In this document: piece by piece, positions 43,968-55,071 of the stretch
How positions within the stretch are numbered: the stretch's first letter is position 1
Layout of the letters: every line of letters begins with the position of its first letter
Origin: Spiroplasma turonicum
GTDB taxonomy: Bacteria; Bacillota_I; Bacilli_A; Mycoplasmatales; Mycoplasmataceae
Assembly (NCBI RefSeq): GCF_001262715.1
Contig: NZ_CP012328.1
Coordinates: 1,116,001-1,180,000 of the forward strand
Length of the DNA: 64,000 nucleotides
Direction: 5' to 3'
Translations under genes and position numbers: made by a program
The notes under the pieces: generated by a model
Database searches by the model: none
What the model saw: only the letters and a program-made list of their open reading frames with translations
Told to the model about the DNA's origin: nothing

Positions 43968-46900
43968 TTATAATTCTCCTTTTTTATTTTTTAAAAAATA
44001 ATTTATTGCACTACTAAATATATCTTGGTTCTTATCTCCATAAATATTTTTACAAATATAGTCACCCTTTCTTTCGCTGTGACCCATTTTTCCTAAAATT
44101 AGTCCACATTTAGAAACGATTCCTTCAATATTGTAATAAGAGCCATTAGGGTTGTTATGATTATCTAAATATTCAAAAACTATTTGATCATTTTTTACTA
44201 ACTCATTGTATCCTTCTTCATCAATAACAAATCTTCCTTCACCATGTGAGATTGGTATATTATTTAACTGATTTAATTTCAAATCTTGTGTTCAAGGATT
44301 GTTTACACTTACTGTTTTACAAGTAACATATTTTGAGACATGTCTATTAACGTTATTTTTTATTAACGATGGATCGGTTTGCAATAAGTCTTGAGGTTCG
44401 CTGTTTGTTAATAAACCCGATTTAATTAATGCTTGGAAACCATTACAGATACCTAAAATTAATTTTTTATCATTTAAGAATTTTTTTATAGCATTTTTAA
44501 CAGTTTCATTTTTTAATACATTTGCTATATACTTACCGCTTCCATCAGGTTCATCTCCTAAACTGAACCCCCCTGGTATTACAAAGATATGAGACTCAAT
44601 TATTTTTTTTGCCAATAGTTCAATTGATTCATTAATTAATTTGTTATTTAAATTATTGAATATAAACTCTTCACAAATAACATTTGTATGTTTAAAAGCT
44701 TTTCTTATATCGTACTCACAGTTTGTTCCTGGAAATATTACAACAAGTACTTTTATTAAATTTAAGTCTAATGGATAATACTTCTTTTCTTTTTGATTAT
44801 TATTAATAGTTGTTATATTTTTTTCAGGATAAGCATCATTTGAATCATAATATATTTTCTTTATAGGACTTAAATAATTATTTTTAATTATTTCTTTATC
44901 AAAAACTTTTTCATTATAAATATAGCTTTTATGTACTTTTCCTAACCTAATTAAATTTTTATTCTCTAAATCAAATGGACTTTCGATAACAATTGACCCA
45001 TATGATTTTTCAAATATATTAATGTCTGTTTGGATATTAAATCCTAAATCATTACCTAAACTCATTTTTATAAGAGCTTCGTATAGACCACCTTGCTGAA
45101 TAGCGAAAGCTGATACAACTTTCTTTTCTTTAATTAATATTTCAACATCATTAAATATTTGTTTTATTTGTTCAAAATCTGGTAAACCATTTAATAAGTT
45201 ATGTTTAAAATAATAAATATTGTTGTTCTCTTTTTTAAAATCTGTGGAAATTATATTTTGAACTTTGGAAGTAGATAGGGCAAATGATACTAGAGTTGGT
45301 GGTACATTTAATGTTTTGTATGTTCCACTCATGCTATCTTTTCCACCTATTGCAGGTATGTTAAGTTCTTTTTGAACAAGTAATGCACCTAGTAATACCA
45401 AAATAGGTTTACCTCATTTACATTTATTTTTTTCTAACTTTTCAAAATATTCTTGTAAGGTAAGTTTTGAACTATTAAAACTTCCTCCGGCTGCAACAAC
45501 TTTTGCTAAGCTTTCAATAATTGCAAGCATTGAACCTAAATATACATTTCTTTCAAATAAATATGGATCATATCCATAACTCATTATTGTACAAATATTT
45601 TTATTTTCTTTTATTGGAATGATTTGACAGCTTACTTGTGTTTCTGATAACTGATATAAACCACCATAGGGAGCAAGTACAGTTGTTGAACCTATTGAAA
45701 AATCAAACATTTCTATCATTGGTTTTTGTGACATAATATTTAATTCTGAGACTTTATTATAGAACTTTTCATTACTAAAAATCTCATTCTCATTTAAAAT
45801 ATTTTTTTCTATTAAATATTCATTTGAAACTTCTGCATCAATTATATTTTTAATGCCTCCTGAGTTTATGAAGTCTCTATTTAGATCGACGCTTATTTCA
45901 TCTTTATATCATACAGTAAATTTGTTTTTATTTGTTATTTCTCCAATTTTAACTGCAATAAGATTCTCTTTTAATGCTTCATTGATAAATGTGTCCATAT
46001 CTTTTGGACTTATTACTGCAACCATTCTTTCTTGAGATTCAGATAATAATATTTCTTTACCTGATAATCCTTTATATTTTAGATGGACATTATCTAATCA
46101 AAGTTCAACTCCATCAGATAATTCACCAGCACCAACACCAATACCACCAGCACCTAAGTCGTTTGCTTTTTTTATAAGTATAGAAACATTTGGTTTTGAA
46201 AATAATCTTTGTAGTTTTCTTTCTTCAACAGGATTTCCTTTTTGAACCTCACTATAAGAATTTTTTAATGATTCTTCATTTTGATTTTTAGAAGAGCCGG
46301 TTGCTCCACCAATACCATCTTTACCAGTTGCTCCACCAACTAAAATTATTATGTCTTTATTTTTTGGTGTTTCTCTTCTTATATTCTCGATTTTAGTTAC
46401 ACCAACTACCGCTCCAATTTCTAATCTCTTTGCTTTATAACCTTCATGATATATTTCTTTTACTAAAGTTGTGGGTACACCAATTTGATTTCCATAACTT
46501 GAAAAGCCCTCTGCAGATACTTTTGATATTTTTTGTTGAGGTAATTTATTTGCTAAGGTATTTTTTATATCCTCAAGAATATTCCCAGAGCCAGTAACTC
46601 TTAAACCTTGATAAACATAAGCACGTCCTGAAAGAGGATCTCTTATTGCTCCACCAAGACAAGTTGCCGCCCCACCATAAGGTTCTATTTCTGTTGGATG
46701 ATTGTGAGTTTCATTTTTAAATTGGACTATGCATTTTGTTTTTTCTAAATCTACATAAATTGATGATGCATTTATTTCTTCTGACAATTCTAAATCTTCA
46801 ATTTTATTTTCACTAATTAATTTTTTTATATAACAAGTAGCTATATTCATTAATGTTAGTTGTTTTTTAATATTATTTTTATAGTAATAATCTAAAATGC

Positions 46901-47633
46901 CTTTTATGCTTTCTAAGTAAATATTACCTTTAATGTTTTGCAAATTAATATTATTAATTAATGTTTCAAATGTTTTATGCCTACAGTGATCACTTCAATA
47001 TGTATCAAGCAAATGTAGTTCGACGTCATTAATAACTTTGTTATTTTTAATAGATCATTCAACAATAAAGTTAAAATCTTCTATACTCATTGCTAAATTA
47101 TTTTTGTTATATATAGTTTCTAAATTAGTATTTTGCAATTCATTAAAATTATAAAAAGTGGTTTCACTTTTTGTTAAATTAAATTCTTTATGCTTAGAAA
47201 ACAAATCATATTCATAACATTCGATTGGATTAATAATATAATTTTTTATTTGAACTAATGTATCGTAATCAAGATTGTTCTCAAAAACATAAAGCTTAAA
47301 ATGTTTAAGTAAAACTTTTCTAGATAATAGTAAGTTAGAACAATCCATTGCACTTTCTTCTCTTGGATTATATTGGCTATCTAAAACTTTAACAGCAAAG
47401 AATTTTTTACTCTCGAGATTTACATTATATAAAACTTGATCTGTGTTTGGTTCAGATAAAATGTTTTTTACAATTGTAGTTAGCTCAGTTTCAGACACAT
47501 CAAATAAATCATAACAATTATAAACTTTTATACTTTTTAAATTTAATAATAAATTTTTATTAATTTCTTCTTTCAAATTGTTGGACTCAACGTCATAGTC
47601 TTTTATTTTTTTAGTGTAAACTCTTTTAATCAT
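43968..47633 (-). CDS. purL: Phosphoribosylformylglycinamidine synthase, single-chain PurL-PurQ type
   Basis: Step 4, FGAR + glutamine + ATP to FGAM. Five code-1 fragments are in one frame, giving 1221 aa. The synthetase part has ETHNHPTEIEPYGGAATC (about 290), VGGATGKDGIGGAT and an internal repeat. A glutaminase domain is fused at the C-terminus: PGTNCEYD, GICNGFQALIKSGLL (nucleophile Cys), and SHGEGRFVIDEE with the catalytic His. The fused long form matches clostridial or proteobacterial enzymes rather than separate Bacillus PurS/Q/L. The start overlaps purK by 8 bases after GGAGGAA. Confidence 0.96.
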
Positions 47634-48708
47634 TTAATTCCTCCAGGTGTTTTGTTACATTGCTGCATATATCAAATAAATTTTTTTTACTTTTACAAAC
47701 TATATTTATGTGTCCCATCTTGCGATTCTTTTCCGCTTTATCTTTTATGTAGTTATAGATTTTTATTTTTTCATTTTTATAAGACAAATTTATTTCATCG
47801 CCTAGTAAGTTAATCATTATAGTGTTATATAAAAGTTTTGGTTTAATTATTTTATTTGATGTAATTGCGAGAATATGATTTCTAAATTGACTTACATTGC
47901 AACCATCAATTGTGTAATGACCTGTGTTGTGTACTCTTGGTGCCATTTCATTGAAATACAATTTTTTATTTTTGACAAAAAACTCAAACGCTACTGTTCC
48001 AATAATATTTTCATTAATCATTATCTTTTTAATTTTTCTTTTTACACTTCTTAATAGCTTATTATTTTTTTTAACTACAGTTGACTTCCTTAACAATCCA
48101 TTTTGGTGGACATTAATTGGCATCGGATAAAAATACACTTGATTAAATTTACTTCTTGTTACAATTACACTCGTTTCAAAATCAAAGTTCAAAATTTCTT
48201 CTATCAAATATCCAACATTACTATTAGGTATGTTATTTATATCTTCTATATTATTAATTCTAAATTGACCTTTACCATCATATCCTCCTTCATTTAGTTT
48301 CACTAAAAAAGGAAGTGGTATAATTTTATTTTCTGCAATGTTCTTAATTTCCTTAATTGATTTTGTAAAAACATAGTTAACTGTTTTTAAATTGTAATTA
48401 TTTGCAAATTTTTTTTCTTTAATTCTATTTTTAGAGATTTTTAAAAAGTTTATTGGTGGGTATATTTTATTTTTAAAGTCATTTAAAACATTTTCATCAA
48501 TATTTTCAAACTCGTAAGTTATAAACTCACATTCATTATAAATTTTGTTTATTGAACTTAAATCATTGTAATTGCAATTAATTATTTCACAATCAAGGTC
48601 TATGCAACTATTTTTAACTTTAGGTTCTAAAACTATATAATTGAAGTCTGGACTAGACTCTATTAATAATCTTGCTAATTGCCCCCCGCCAATAATACCA
48701 ACTTTCAT
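47626..48708 (-). CDS. purK: N5-carboxyaminoimidazole ribonucleotide synthase
   Basis: ATP-grasp enzyme making N5-CAIR from AIR and bicarbonate (step 6a). 360 aa. The N-terminal VGIIGGGQLARLL, KLNEGGYDGKGQFRI, and the metal-binding NEMAPRVHNTGHYT are visible. It starts one base after the purE stop. PurK plus PurE is the bacterial route, unlike the single PurE of animals. Confidence 0.96.
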   Translation of the reverse strand: MKVGIIGGGQLARLLIESSPDFNYIVLEPKVKNSCIDLDCEIINCNYNDLSSINKIYNECEFITYEFENIDENVLNDFKNKIYPPINFLKISKNRIKEKKFANNYNLKTVNYVFTKSIKEIKNIAENKIIPLPFLVKLNEGGYDGKGQFRINNIEDINNIPNSNVGYLIEEILNFDFETSVIVTRSKFNQVYFYPMPINVHQNGLLRKSTVVKKNNKLLRSVKRKIKKIMINENIIGTVAFEFFVKNKKLYFNEMAPRVHNTGHYTIDGCNVSQFRNHILAITSNKIIKPKLLYNTIMINLLGDEINLSYKNEKIKIYNYIKDKAEKNRKMGHINIVCKSKKNLFDICSNVTKHLEELND

Positions 48709-48709
48709 T

Positions 48710-49189
48710 TTAATAAACCTCAGTTTCTATTACAGTTTGGGTTTGTTTATTTATATAAGTTTTTAATTTTTCTTTTAAGTTATTATTATTTAAAGATAAG
48801 ATTCTAATAGCAAATAATGCTGCATTCTTAGCTCCACTTTCTCCAATTGCCATTGTCGCAACTGGTACACCACCAGGCATTTGAACAATTGACAACAATG
48901 AATCAACTCCATTTAAATTAGATGATTTTACAGGGACACCAATTACAGGTAAAGTAGTTAAACTTGCAACCATTCCAGGAAGATGTGCACTGCCACCAGC
49001 AGCGGCAATTATAATATCATATTTATCAACTGCAGTTTTTGCAAAGTCAAATAATAATTCAGGAGTTCTGTGTGCTGATACAATATTTAATGTAAAGTCT
49101 AGTTCAAATTGTTCTAATATATCTAAACAACCTTCAATGGTTTTCTTATCACTTATTGAACCAATTATAATAGCAATTTTATTTTTCAT
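48710..49189 (-). CDS. purE: N5-carboxyaminoimidazole ribonucleotide mutase
   Basis: Converts N5-CAIR to CAIR (step 6b). 159 aa. IIGSISDKKT, VSAHRTPELL (catalytic His) and AAAGGSAHLPGM are the signature. ATG 49189 is chosen over GTG 49195 because AAAGGTG is correctly spaced only for ATG. It is the first gene of the pur operon, just after the riboswitch terminator. Confidence 0.97.
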   Translation of the reverse strand: MKNKIAIIIGSISDKKTIEGCLDILEQFELDFTLNIVSAHRTPELLFDFAKTAVDKYDIIIAAAGGSAHLPGMVASLTTLPVIGVPVKSSNLNGVDSLLSIVQMPGGVPVATMAIGESGAKNAALFAIRILSLNNNNLKEKLKTYINKQTQTVIETEVY

Positions 49190-49202
49190 TTTCACCTTTC
49201 TT

Positions 49203-49232
49203 AAAAAAAAGACTCCTTTACAAAAGGAGTCT
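49203..49232 (-). terminator. Riboswitch-controlled terminator before purE
   Basis: AGACTCCTTT and AAAGGAGTCT form a perfect 10-bp stem with a 3-base loop, followed by seven T on the minus strand. It ends 14 bases before purE. Its 5' arm overlaps the antiterminator partner TTATAGAC (49229-49236). Confidence 0.95.
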
Positions 49233-49260
49233 ATAACAAAAAAATCATAGTTATATGACT

Positions 49261-49329
49261 CATTTTATAGACAATAATTTTCGGTTATTTGTAGAAACGC
49301 TCGACCATATTACAAGCATATATAAAATG
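49261..49329 (-). ncRNA. Purine riboswitch (guanine type) controlling the pur operon
   Basis: P1 is CATTTTATA with TATAAAATG (9 bp). P2 is GCTTG/CGAGC with loop AATATGG. J2/3 is GTTTCTAC. P3 is AATAA/TTATT with loop CCGAAAA. J3/1 is GTC, so the specificity base is C, as in guanine sensors; the base before it is U where the xpt aptamer has A. GTCTATAA of J3/1-P1 is complementary to TTATAGAC at the terminator base, a clear antiterminator. Ligand binding would hold P1, free the terminator and switch purine synthesis off. Known class; operation here is inferred from pairing. Confidence 0.9.
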
Positions 49330-49340
49330 ATTACAAATTT

Positions 49341-49349
49341 ATTATAACA
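49341..49349 (-). promoter_or_regulatory. Extended -10 promoter of the pur operon
   Basis: TGTTATAAT on the minus strand, a TGn-extended perfect -10 box, about 10 bases upstream of the riboswitch P1. No good -35 is present, which an extended -10 can tolerate. Confidence 0.6.
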
Positions 49350-49401
49350 TAACATATTTTATACTAATATAAATATCTTAATCAATTTAAAACAGTAAAT
49401 A

Positions 49402-49427
49402 AAAAACTTCCTTATAGGGAAGTTTTT
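49402..49427. terminator. Intrinsic terminator of the ecf-truA operon
   Basis: AAAAACTTCC (49402-49411) and GGAAGTTTTT (49418-49427) form a perfect 10-bp stem with a 6-base loop and A/T flanks, usable in both directions. It separates truA from the pur promoter. Confidence 0.9.
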
Positions 49428-49569
49428 CACGTACTAGCATTTTAATCAACTGATATAAATTAACTTTCCCTTATGAATATCCAAAAAAGTTATTAAATAT
49501 CAAATAATTATAGTGTACTTAATTACTAGTACTTATTTTATTTTAACTAAATTTTTAATAAAAATATTT

Positions 49570-50316
49570 TTATTTGTTATTTTTAATTTTTAATAACATT
49601 AAACCACATGCTTCAGCCTTATATGGTAGTTTGTTTTTTTTCATATTTAATGTATCAATAATATCTTTTAATGATACTTTATTAAGTGCATGTGCAATTG
49701 ATGCGCCCATTATCATTCTAATTTGATATCGAATGAAACCTTTAGCTTTAAAAAAAACTTCGATTAAGTTATCATTCATTAATACATTTATATCATCGAC
49801 TTTTCTAATTGGATTTATTGTTTGTGATTCTAAGTATGTTAAACCTGAAAAATTAATAAAGTTATGTTGGCCAATAAAAATGTTAAGTGCTTCTTTCAAT
49901 TTATTAAAATCAAAATGATTCTTTTGAATATAACAACTAAATCTATTTGTTAGGATGTCTAAATTATTAAAAGATATTGAATACTTATAAATTTTATATT
50001 TACAATTTCGAACTCTATATGATTTTGGGATTGATTCCATTGCTAATATTTTTATACCTATTGGTAAAGTTTTATTTATTGCTTTCAAAAATCCTTCAAT
50101 ATTAGGGTTAAAATTTAATTCAACTCAGACCTTTTGATCTAAGGCATGTACACCAGAATCAGTTTTAGATGCACCTACTAATTTAAAAAGAGAGTTTGGA
50201 GCAACCTTGCTTATAGCTGACTCTAACTCCCCTTGAATTGTTTTTTTGTTTTTTTGTTTAACTCATCCACAGAAATCAGTACCATCATATGAAATTGTCA
50301 TTAAAAAATAAAACAT
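49570..50316 (-). CDS. truA: tRNA pseudouridine(38-40) synthase
   Basis: Makes pseudouridine in the anticodon arm of tRNAs. 248 aa. TISYDGTDFCGW (Trp by TGA) at the N-terminus and GASKTDSGVHAL with the catalytic Asp are the family marks. ATG 50316 begins MFYFLMTISYDG and lies one base after the ecfT stop (TAGTATG). ATG 50301 is an alternative. truA following ecfT is a common order in Firmicutes and Mollicutes. Confidence 0.95.
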
Positions 50317-50317
50317 A

Positions 50318-51214
50318 CTAACTTCTTAAGCCTAATATTTGATCAATTCTTGGTAACTGAATTGAATGAAGTGTTGGAATATATGGATAGCAGAATAATG
50401 TTATTGCAGCACCCATAACAATCGTAAATATAATTAAATCAATAAATCTAAATTTAACTTGTCTATATCTTGTTCTTTTTGCATGAGGGTCATATCCCCT
50501 TGAGTCCATAGCATATGCTAAATCCTCAGCTTTTTGGAAAGCAGATACAAGCAAAGGTATTATAAGTGATGTCATTGCTTTTGCTTTATCTTTAAGTTTA
50601 CCATTTTTAAAGTCAATTCCTCTTGAAGACTGTGCCTTCATAATTCTACCAGCTTCATCTATTAAAGTTGGTATCATTCTTAATGCAATAGAGATTATTA
50701 TTGAAAATATATATACTGGAACTTTTATTAGTTTTAAAGGAGATAGTAAATCTTCTATGGCAAGTGTTAATTCTAATGGTTGAGTAGTACCAGTAAGTAT
50801 TGTAGTTAAAGTAATCATTAAAAATATTCTAACTGTCATATAAATTGCAGAGTATATTGCTTTTTCTGAAAAGTAAAATATCTTTCATTTATATAAATAT
50901 CCATAATCTTTAAAAGCATATAAACCATCATCACTGTTATTTAAACTTTCTGGTCTAAGCATAAAGATATTAATTAATAAGAGGACTATAAAAATGAACA
51001 TTATTGGTAAAAATAGTTTTAATAACATTTTAAAATTTAACTTACTAATAAAATACATTAAAAATATTATGCTTCCAGCAAGTACAAATCCTGTAAAACC
51101 AATAGGGAAAAATACAACAACAATTAAAGATATAATCATTAACAATTTAAGTCTTGGGTCCATTTTATGTATGACCGAGTTGTAGGACATGTACCTACCA
51201 AATACCATTCTCAT
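50318..51214 (-). CDS. ecfT: ECF transporter transmembrane component EcfT
   Basis: Membrane coupling subunit of a group II energy-coupling-factor vitamin/metal importer. 298 aa, about five or six hydrophobic segments. The two coupling motifs that contact the ATPases are visible as AQSSRGIDF and AMDSRGYDP. One TGA-Trp joins the halves. The start follows AGGAGG, three bases after ecfA2. Substrate-binding S components are not in the window. Confidence 0.95.
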
Positions 51215-51217
51215 ATT

Positions 51218-52426
51218 TTACCTCCTGTTTTTACTTTCTTTTATATACATTGCTAACTCTTCAATTGTTCTGAATTTTTTACCAGTAACATCTATTCCTT
51301 TATCTTTAAGTTTATGCGCTAATTTATAAAGCTTTGGTGGCTCTATTTCTATTGTTTTTAAGAGTTCAGAGTTTGAAAATACCTCGAATGGGGTACCAAC
51401 AGATATAACTTTACCTTTATGCATAACTATAACTTCATCTGCAATTTGTAATACGTGATCCATATTGTGAGTTACAATAATGATTCTTTTATTTTTTTCT
51501 TTATTTAAATTATAGAAAAGTTTCATAAAGTCTTCTTCACCTTGGGGGTCTAATCCACCTGTTGGTTCATCAAGGACAAGTGTGTTTCCATCCATTGCAA
51601 TAATTCCAGCTATTGCAACTCTTCGCTTTTGACCACCACTTAAATCAAAAGGACTTCTTTTTGCATAATCTTCTGGTAAATCAACAGTTTTTAATAACTC
51701 TGGAACTTTCTTAAAGGATTCTGTCTTATCTGCACCCAAGTTGATAGGTCCAAAAGCAATATCTTTTTCTATAGTGTCTTGAAATAGTTGATATTCTGGA
51801 AATTGGAATACAAGTCCAATTTCTCTTCGTAATTCTTTTACCATTTTAATTTTTTTTGTTTTTGCTATTATTGGGAAATTACCAACAACAGTTTTTCCTG
51901 TTTCTGTAATTATAAGCCCATTAGTTAACTGAATTAAAGTCGATTTACCACTACCAGTCATACCAATAACAGCAGTAATTTTTCCTTCTTTTATTGTCAG
52001 ATTAGCGTTATCCAAGGCTTTAAACTCAAAAGGTGTTCCTCAACCATATGTATATGAAACATTTGTAAATTCTATTGGGGCTTTAAAATCATATAAAGTT
52101 TGTTTAGCCTTTAAAAGCTTAATTTTGTATTGCTTTTTAGTAATATTTTCTTTGCTTTTATTATCTAAATATCATTTTTTAACTTCAGCAACTCTTTCTT
52201 TGACATTTTTTTTGTCTTGTTTAATGAAAGCATTATTTTCTTTGTTATATTCTACAATATTTTTTTTATCTTTTTTAGTAGACAAGATTGTTGCTTTATG
52301 AAGTAACTTTCTATTCTTAGTATCTTCTTTTAATTTAAGGTTTAGATTTTTCAAGTGTTCTTTATGTTCAGCTTTTGTTGATTTTTTATTGTTATTTGAT
52401 TTAACATTTTTATCTATATTTGACAT
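51218..52426 (-). CDS. ecfA2: ECF transporter ATPase EcfA2 with N-terminal extension
   Basis: 402 aa, about 120 longer than usual. The ABC core starts near residue 130: Walker [10 protein letters not shown], signature [13 protein letters not shown], Walker [13 protein letters not shown]. The first 85 residues are a Lys/Asn/Glu-rich helical extension in frame ([15 protein letters not shown]), joined by a TGA-Trp. The start follows GGTGG and overlaps the end of ecfA1 by 13 bases. The extension may contact ribosome, membrane or partner; its function is unknown. Confidence 0.93.
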
Positions 52427-53616
52427 ATCTTATCCACCAATTCATCTAAGTTCTCACTTCCTGAAATATCTAAACCTAAATTTTGTAAAGCTTCTTCTAC
52501 TTGAGCAACAAAAGGAATATCCAAGTGTATAGATCTTAAAAAGTTTTTATCTGAAAGTATTTCCTTAGGCGTACCAAAGCTAACTAATTTCCCTTTATTC
52601 ATAACCATAACTTTATCAGCATTAAGTATTTCATCCATATCATGTGTAATTGAAAAAATTGTTTTTTCACGTGTTTTTTTTAATTCAACCATAATTTGTT
52701 TTACTTCACTTTTACCTTTTGGATCTAGCATACTTGTAGCTTCATCAAATATTAAAATATTTGGTGATAAAGCCAGTGCTGATGCTATTGCAACTCTTTG
52801 TTTTTGACCACCACTCAACATTAAAGGTTCATGATCTAAAAAGTTCTCCATATTTACTTTTTTAGCTGCATTAACAATAATGTCATTCATTTTTGATGGT
52901 TCAATTCTTCTATTTTCTAAACCAAAAGCAATATCGTCTCTAACAGTCGAACCAATAAATTGGTTGTCTGGGTTTTGAAAAACAATTCCTAAAAATTTTC
53001 TAATTATGTTAATATTGCTTTTAGTTACTTTGTTACCATATACTTCAATACTTCCTTGAGTAGGTTCTAAAACACCAATAATAATTTTAGAAAGTGTTGA
53101 TTTTCCACTTCCATTGTGCCCAATAATTGCAATGTAGTTTCCATGCTCAATTTCAATTGATACATCATCAACTGCAAATGGGTGGTTTTCTCTATACTTA
53201 AACTTTATATTTTGTAACTTTAATGCAACATTATTCAATGCTGATAATTCTCCACCAAATCCTCTTTCTTTGACTGCTTCTTTATATCCTTTATAAAGTT
53301 TCTTTGCAACTTTGTAATTATTTAATATTTCCTTAAAGTTGCTATCATTTTTATTTACAGAATTATAAAGTTTTTTAGCCTCGTATAAGTTTTGTTGGAA
53401 TAAATCATTTTTGCAACCTTCGTTAAATTGTTTTTTTGCTTCTTTGTAGTAATTTTCATATTCTTTTACAAAGTCTTTATTTACTTCCCTCTTTGCAAAT
53501 TTACTTTTTGCAATTATTAATTTTTTACCTGATCTTGTAAGATTATCATTTAAATCATTTAACTTTAGCTTAAAATCATTTAAATCAGACTCTGTTAAAA
53601 ATTTATATTCAGACAT
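52414..53616 (-). CDS. ecfA1: ECF transporter ATPase EcfA1 with N-terminal extension
   Basis: 400 aa. A basic coiled-coil-like extension of about 125 residues (repeated [29 protein letters not shown] units) precedes the ABC core: Walker [10 protein letters not shown], signature [13 protein letters not shown], Walker [13 protein letters not shown], then SITHDMDE. It forms the ATPase dimer with EcfA2. The start follows AAGGAG. First gene of the ecfA1-ecfA2-ecfT-truA unit. Confidence 0.95.
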   Translation of the reverse strand: MSEYKFLTESDLNDFKLKLNDLNDNLTRSGKKLIIAKSKFAKREVNKDFVKEYENYYKEAKKQFNEGCKNDLFQQNLYEAKKLYNSVNKNDSNFKEILNNYKVAKKLYKGYKEAVKERGFGGELSALNNVALKLQNIKFKYRENHPFAVDDVSIEIEHGNYIAIIGHNGSGKSTLSKIIIGVLEPTQGSIEVYGNKVTKSNINIIRKFLGIVFQNPDNQFIGSTVRDDIAFGLENRRIEPSKMNDIIVNAAKKVNMENFLDHEPLMLSGGQKQRVAIASALALSPNILIFDEATSMLDPKGKSEVKQIMVELKKTREKTIFSITHDMDEILNADKVMVMNKGKLVSFGTPKEILSDKNFLRSIHLDIPFVAQVEEALQNLGLDISGSENLDELVDKICQI

Positions 53617-53639
53617 AATAATCTCCTTGTACTTTAAAC

Positions 53640-53648
53640 ATTATAACA
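53640..53648 (-). promoter_or_regulatory. Extended -10 promoter of the ecf-truA operon
   Basis: TGTTATAAT on the minus strand about 25-30 bases before ecfA1, identical to the pur operon element. It lies after the ribosomal operon terminator, so the ecf genes can be transcribed on their own. Confidence 0.5.
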
Positions 53649-53705
53649 AATATTTATTTATAAAAAATATAAATTATATATAATCATCTCAAATAATTAT
53701 ATAAT

Positions 53706-53735
53706 AAAAAAAACCACTTTTAAGTGCGGTTTTTT
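53706..53735 (-). terminator. Terminator of the ribosomal-protein operon
   Basis: On the minus strand AAAAAACCGCACTT pairs with AAGTGGTTTTTT around AA, with one bulged G, ending in a T run. It begins two bases after the rplQ stop. Confidence 0.8.
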
Positions 53736-53736
53736 A

Positions 53737-54096
53737 TTATACTAATTCTATGATACACATTGGTGCATTGTCACCACGTCTATTATCTAATTTTAATATT
53801 CTGGTGTAACCACCATTTCTTGTTTTAAACTTTTTAGCAAGTTTAGTAAATAACTTTTGAAGTGCATTTTCTTTTTCAGAAACATCAATATGTCTTAATC
53901 AAGCAGCTGCTTGTCTTCTAGAATGGACATCACCTTTTTTTGCTAATGTTACCATGTGGTCAAAGTGCCTTCTTAGTTCTTTGGCTCTTGCTTCAGTAAT
54001 TTCAAGTTTTTCATGAATAATAAGTTCAGTTGTTAGGTTTCTTAATAAAGCTATTTTTCAAGCAGTATTTTTACCTTGTTTTTGAATATATGACAT
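53737..54096 (-). CDS. rplQ: 50S ribosomal protein L17
   Basis: 119 aa, large-subunit protein at the exit-tunnel side. The N-terminal [14 protein letters not shown] (Trp by TGA), [12 protein letters not shown] and C-terminal [14 protein letters not shown] are conserved. The start follows AAGGGAG. Last gene of the ribosomal cluster, after rpoA as in other bacteria. Confidence 0.97.
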
Positions 54097-54111
54097 AAAA
54101 CTTACTCCCTT

Positions 54112-55068
54112 CTAATCTTGTCTAAATGTTAGTCCTAATTGAACAACTTTATCTTTAATTTCTTTTAATGATTTTCTACCTAAATTTCTAATTTCTTGGA
54201 TATCATCTTCACTTTTTGAAACTAGGTCACGCAATGTATTGATATTTGCACGTTTTAAACAATTTAAACTTCTTTGAGTAAAGTCTAAGTCTTCAACTAT
54301 TTTATCAAGTTCTTTTTCGTCTTCTTCACTTGTTGCTCCAATAACTTTGATATCACTTATTTCTTCATTTAAATTAACAAAGAATTCTAAGTGCTCCACT
54401 AAGATTTTAGCAGCAGTTGCAACTGCATCACCAACTGAAAGTGTTCCATTGGTTTCAACTTTCATAACAAGTTTTTCAAGATCTACTGACTTACCAATTT
54501 TTGTTGTTTCTACATCATATGCAACATTTAAAATTGGTGAATAATTTGAATCTATTGTTATAGCATCTGCAAGTAGCATTTTTTCTTTTTTATTATCTTT
54601 AAAGGTTCTGTAACCTCTTGAGTTTTTTGCAAACATGATTAAATTAATGCTTCCACCATCAGCAATAGTACATAATTTTAAATCTTTATTTACAACTTCT
54701 ACACCTGTTGGTACTTCTATATCACCAGCAGTTAATTCTCCAACAGTTGAAGATTTAAGTTTTAATTCTACAACTTCATCGTCTTCAAATATTTTTGTAT
54801 CGATTTTTATAGCTAGCTTTTTAATGTTAAGTATTATTCTACTTACATTTTCAACTATACCTTCTATTGATGTAAATTCATGGGCTGCTTTGTCAAGTTT
54901 AATTGCATATACAGCAGCACCTGGAGTAGAAGATATCAATGTTCTTCTTAAAGCATTACCTAAAGTAATACCAAAACCTCTTTCTAAAGGTTCTACCTGA
55001 AATTCCCCATAGTTTTTACTTTTTTCTTCTTTTAATAATTTAAATTCTGGTCTTGAAAATTGTTTCAT
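54112..55068 (-). CDS. rpoA: RNA polymerase alpha subunit
   Basis: 318 aa. N-terminal assembly domain with LERGFGITLGNALRRTLISS; C-terminal DNA/activator-binding domain with LKRANINTLRDLVSKS and IRNLGRKSLKEIKDK. No Trp codon. The start follows AAGAGGA, 3 bases after the rpsK stop. Confidence 0.98.
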   Translation of the reverse strand: MKQFSRPEFKLLKEEKSKNYGEFQVEPLERGFGITLGNALRRTLISSTPGAAVYAIKLDKAAHEFTSIEGIVENVSRIILNIKKLAIKIDTKIFEDDEVVELKLKSSTVGELTAGDIEVPTGVEVVNKDLKLCTIADGGSINLIMFAKNSRGYRTFKDNKKEKMLLADAITIDSNYSPILNVAYDVETTKIGKSVDLEKLVMKVETNGTLSVGDAVATAAKILVEHLEFFVNLNEEISDIKVIGATSEEDEKELDKIVEDLDFTQRSLNCLKRANINTLRDLVSKSEDDIQEIRNLGRKSLKEIKDKVVQLGLTFRQD

Positions 55069-55071
55069 TTA

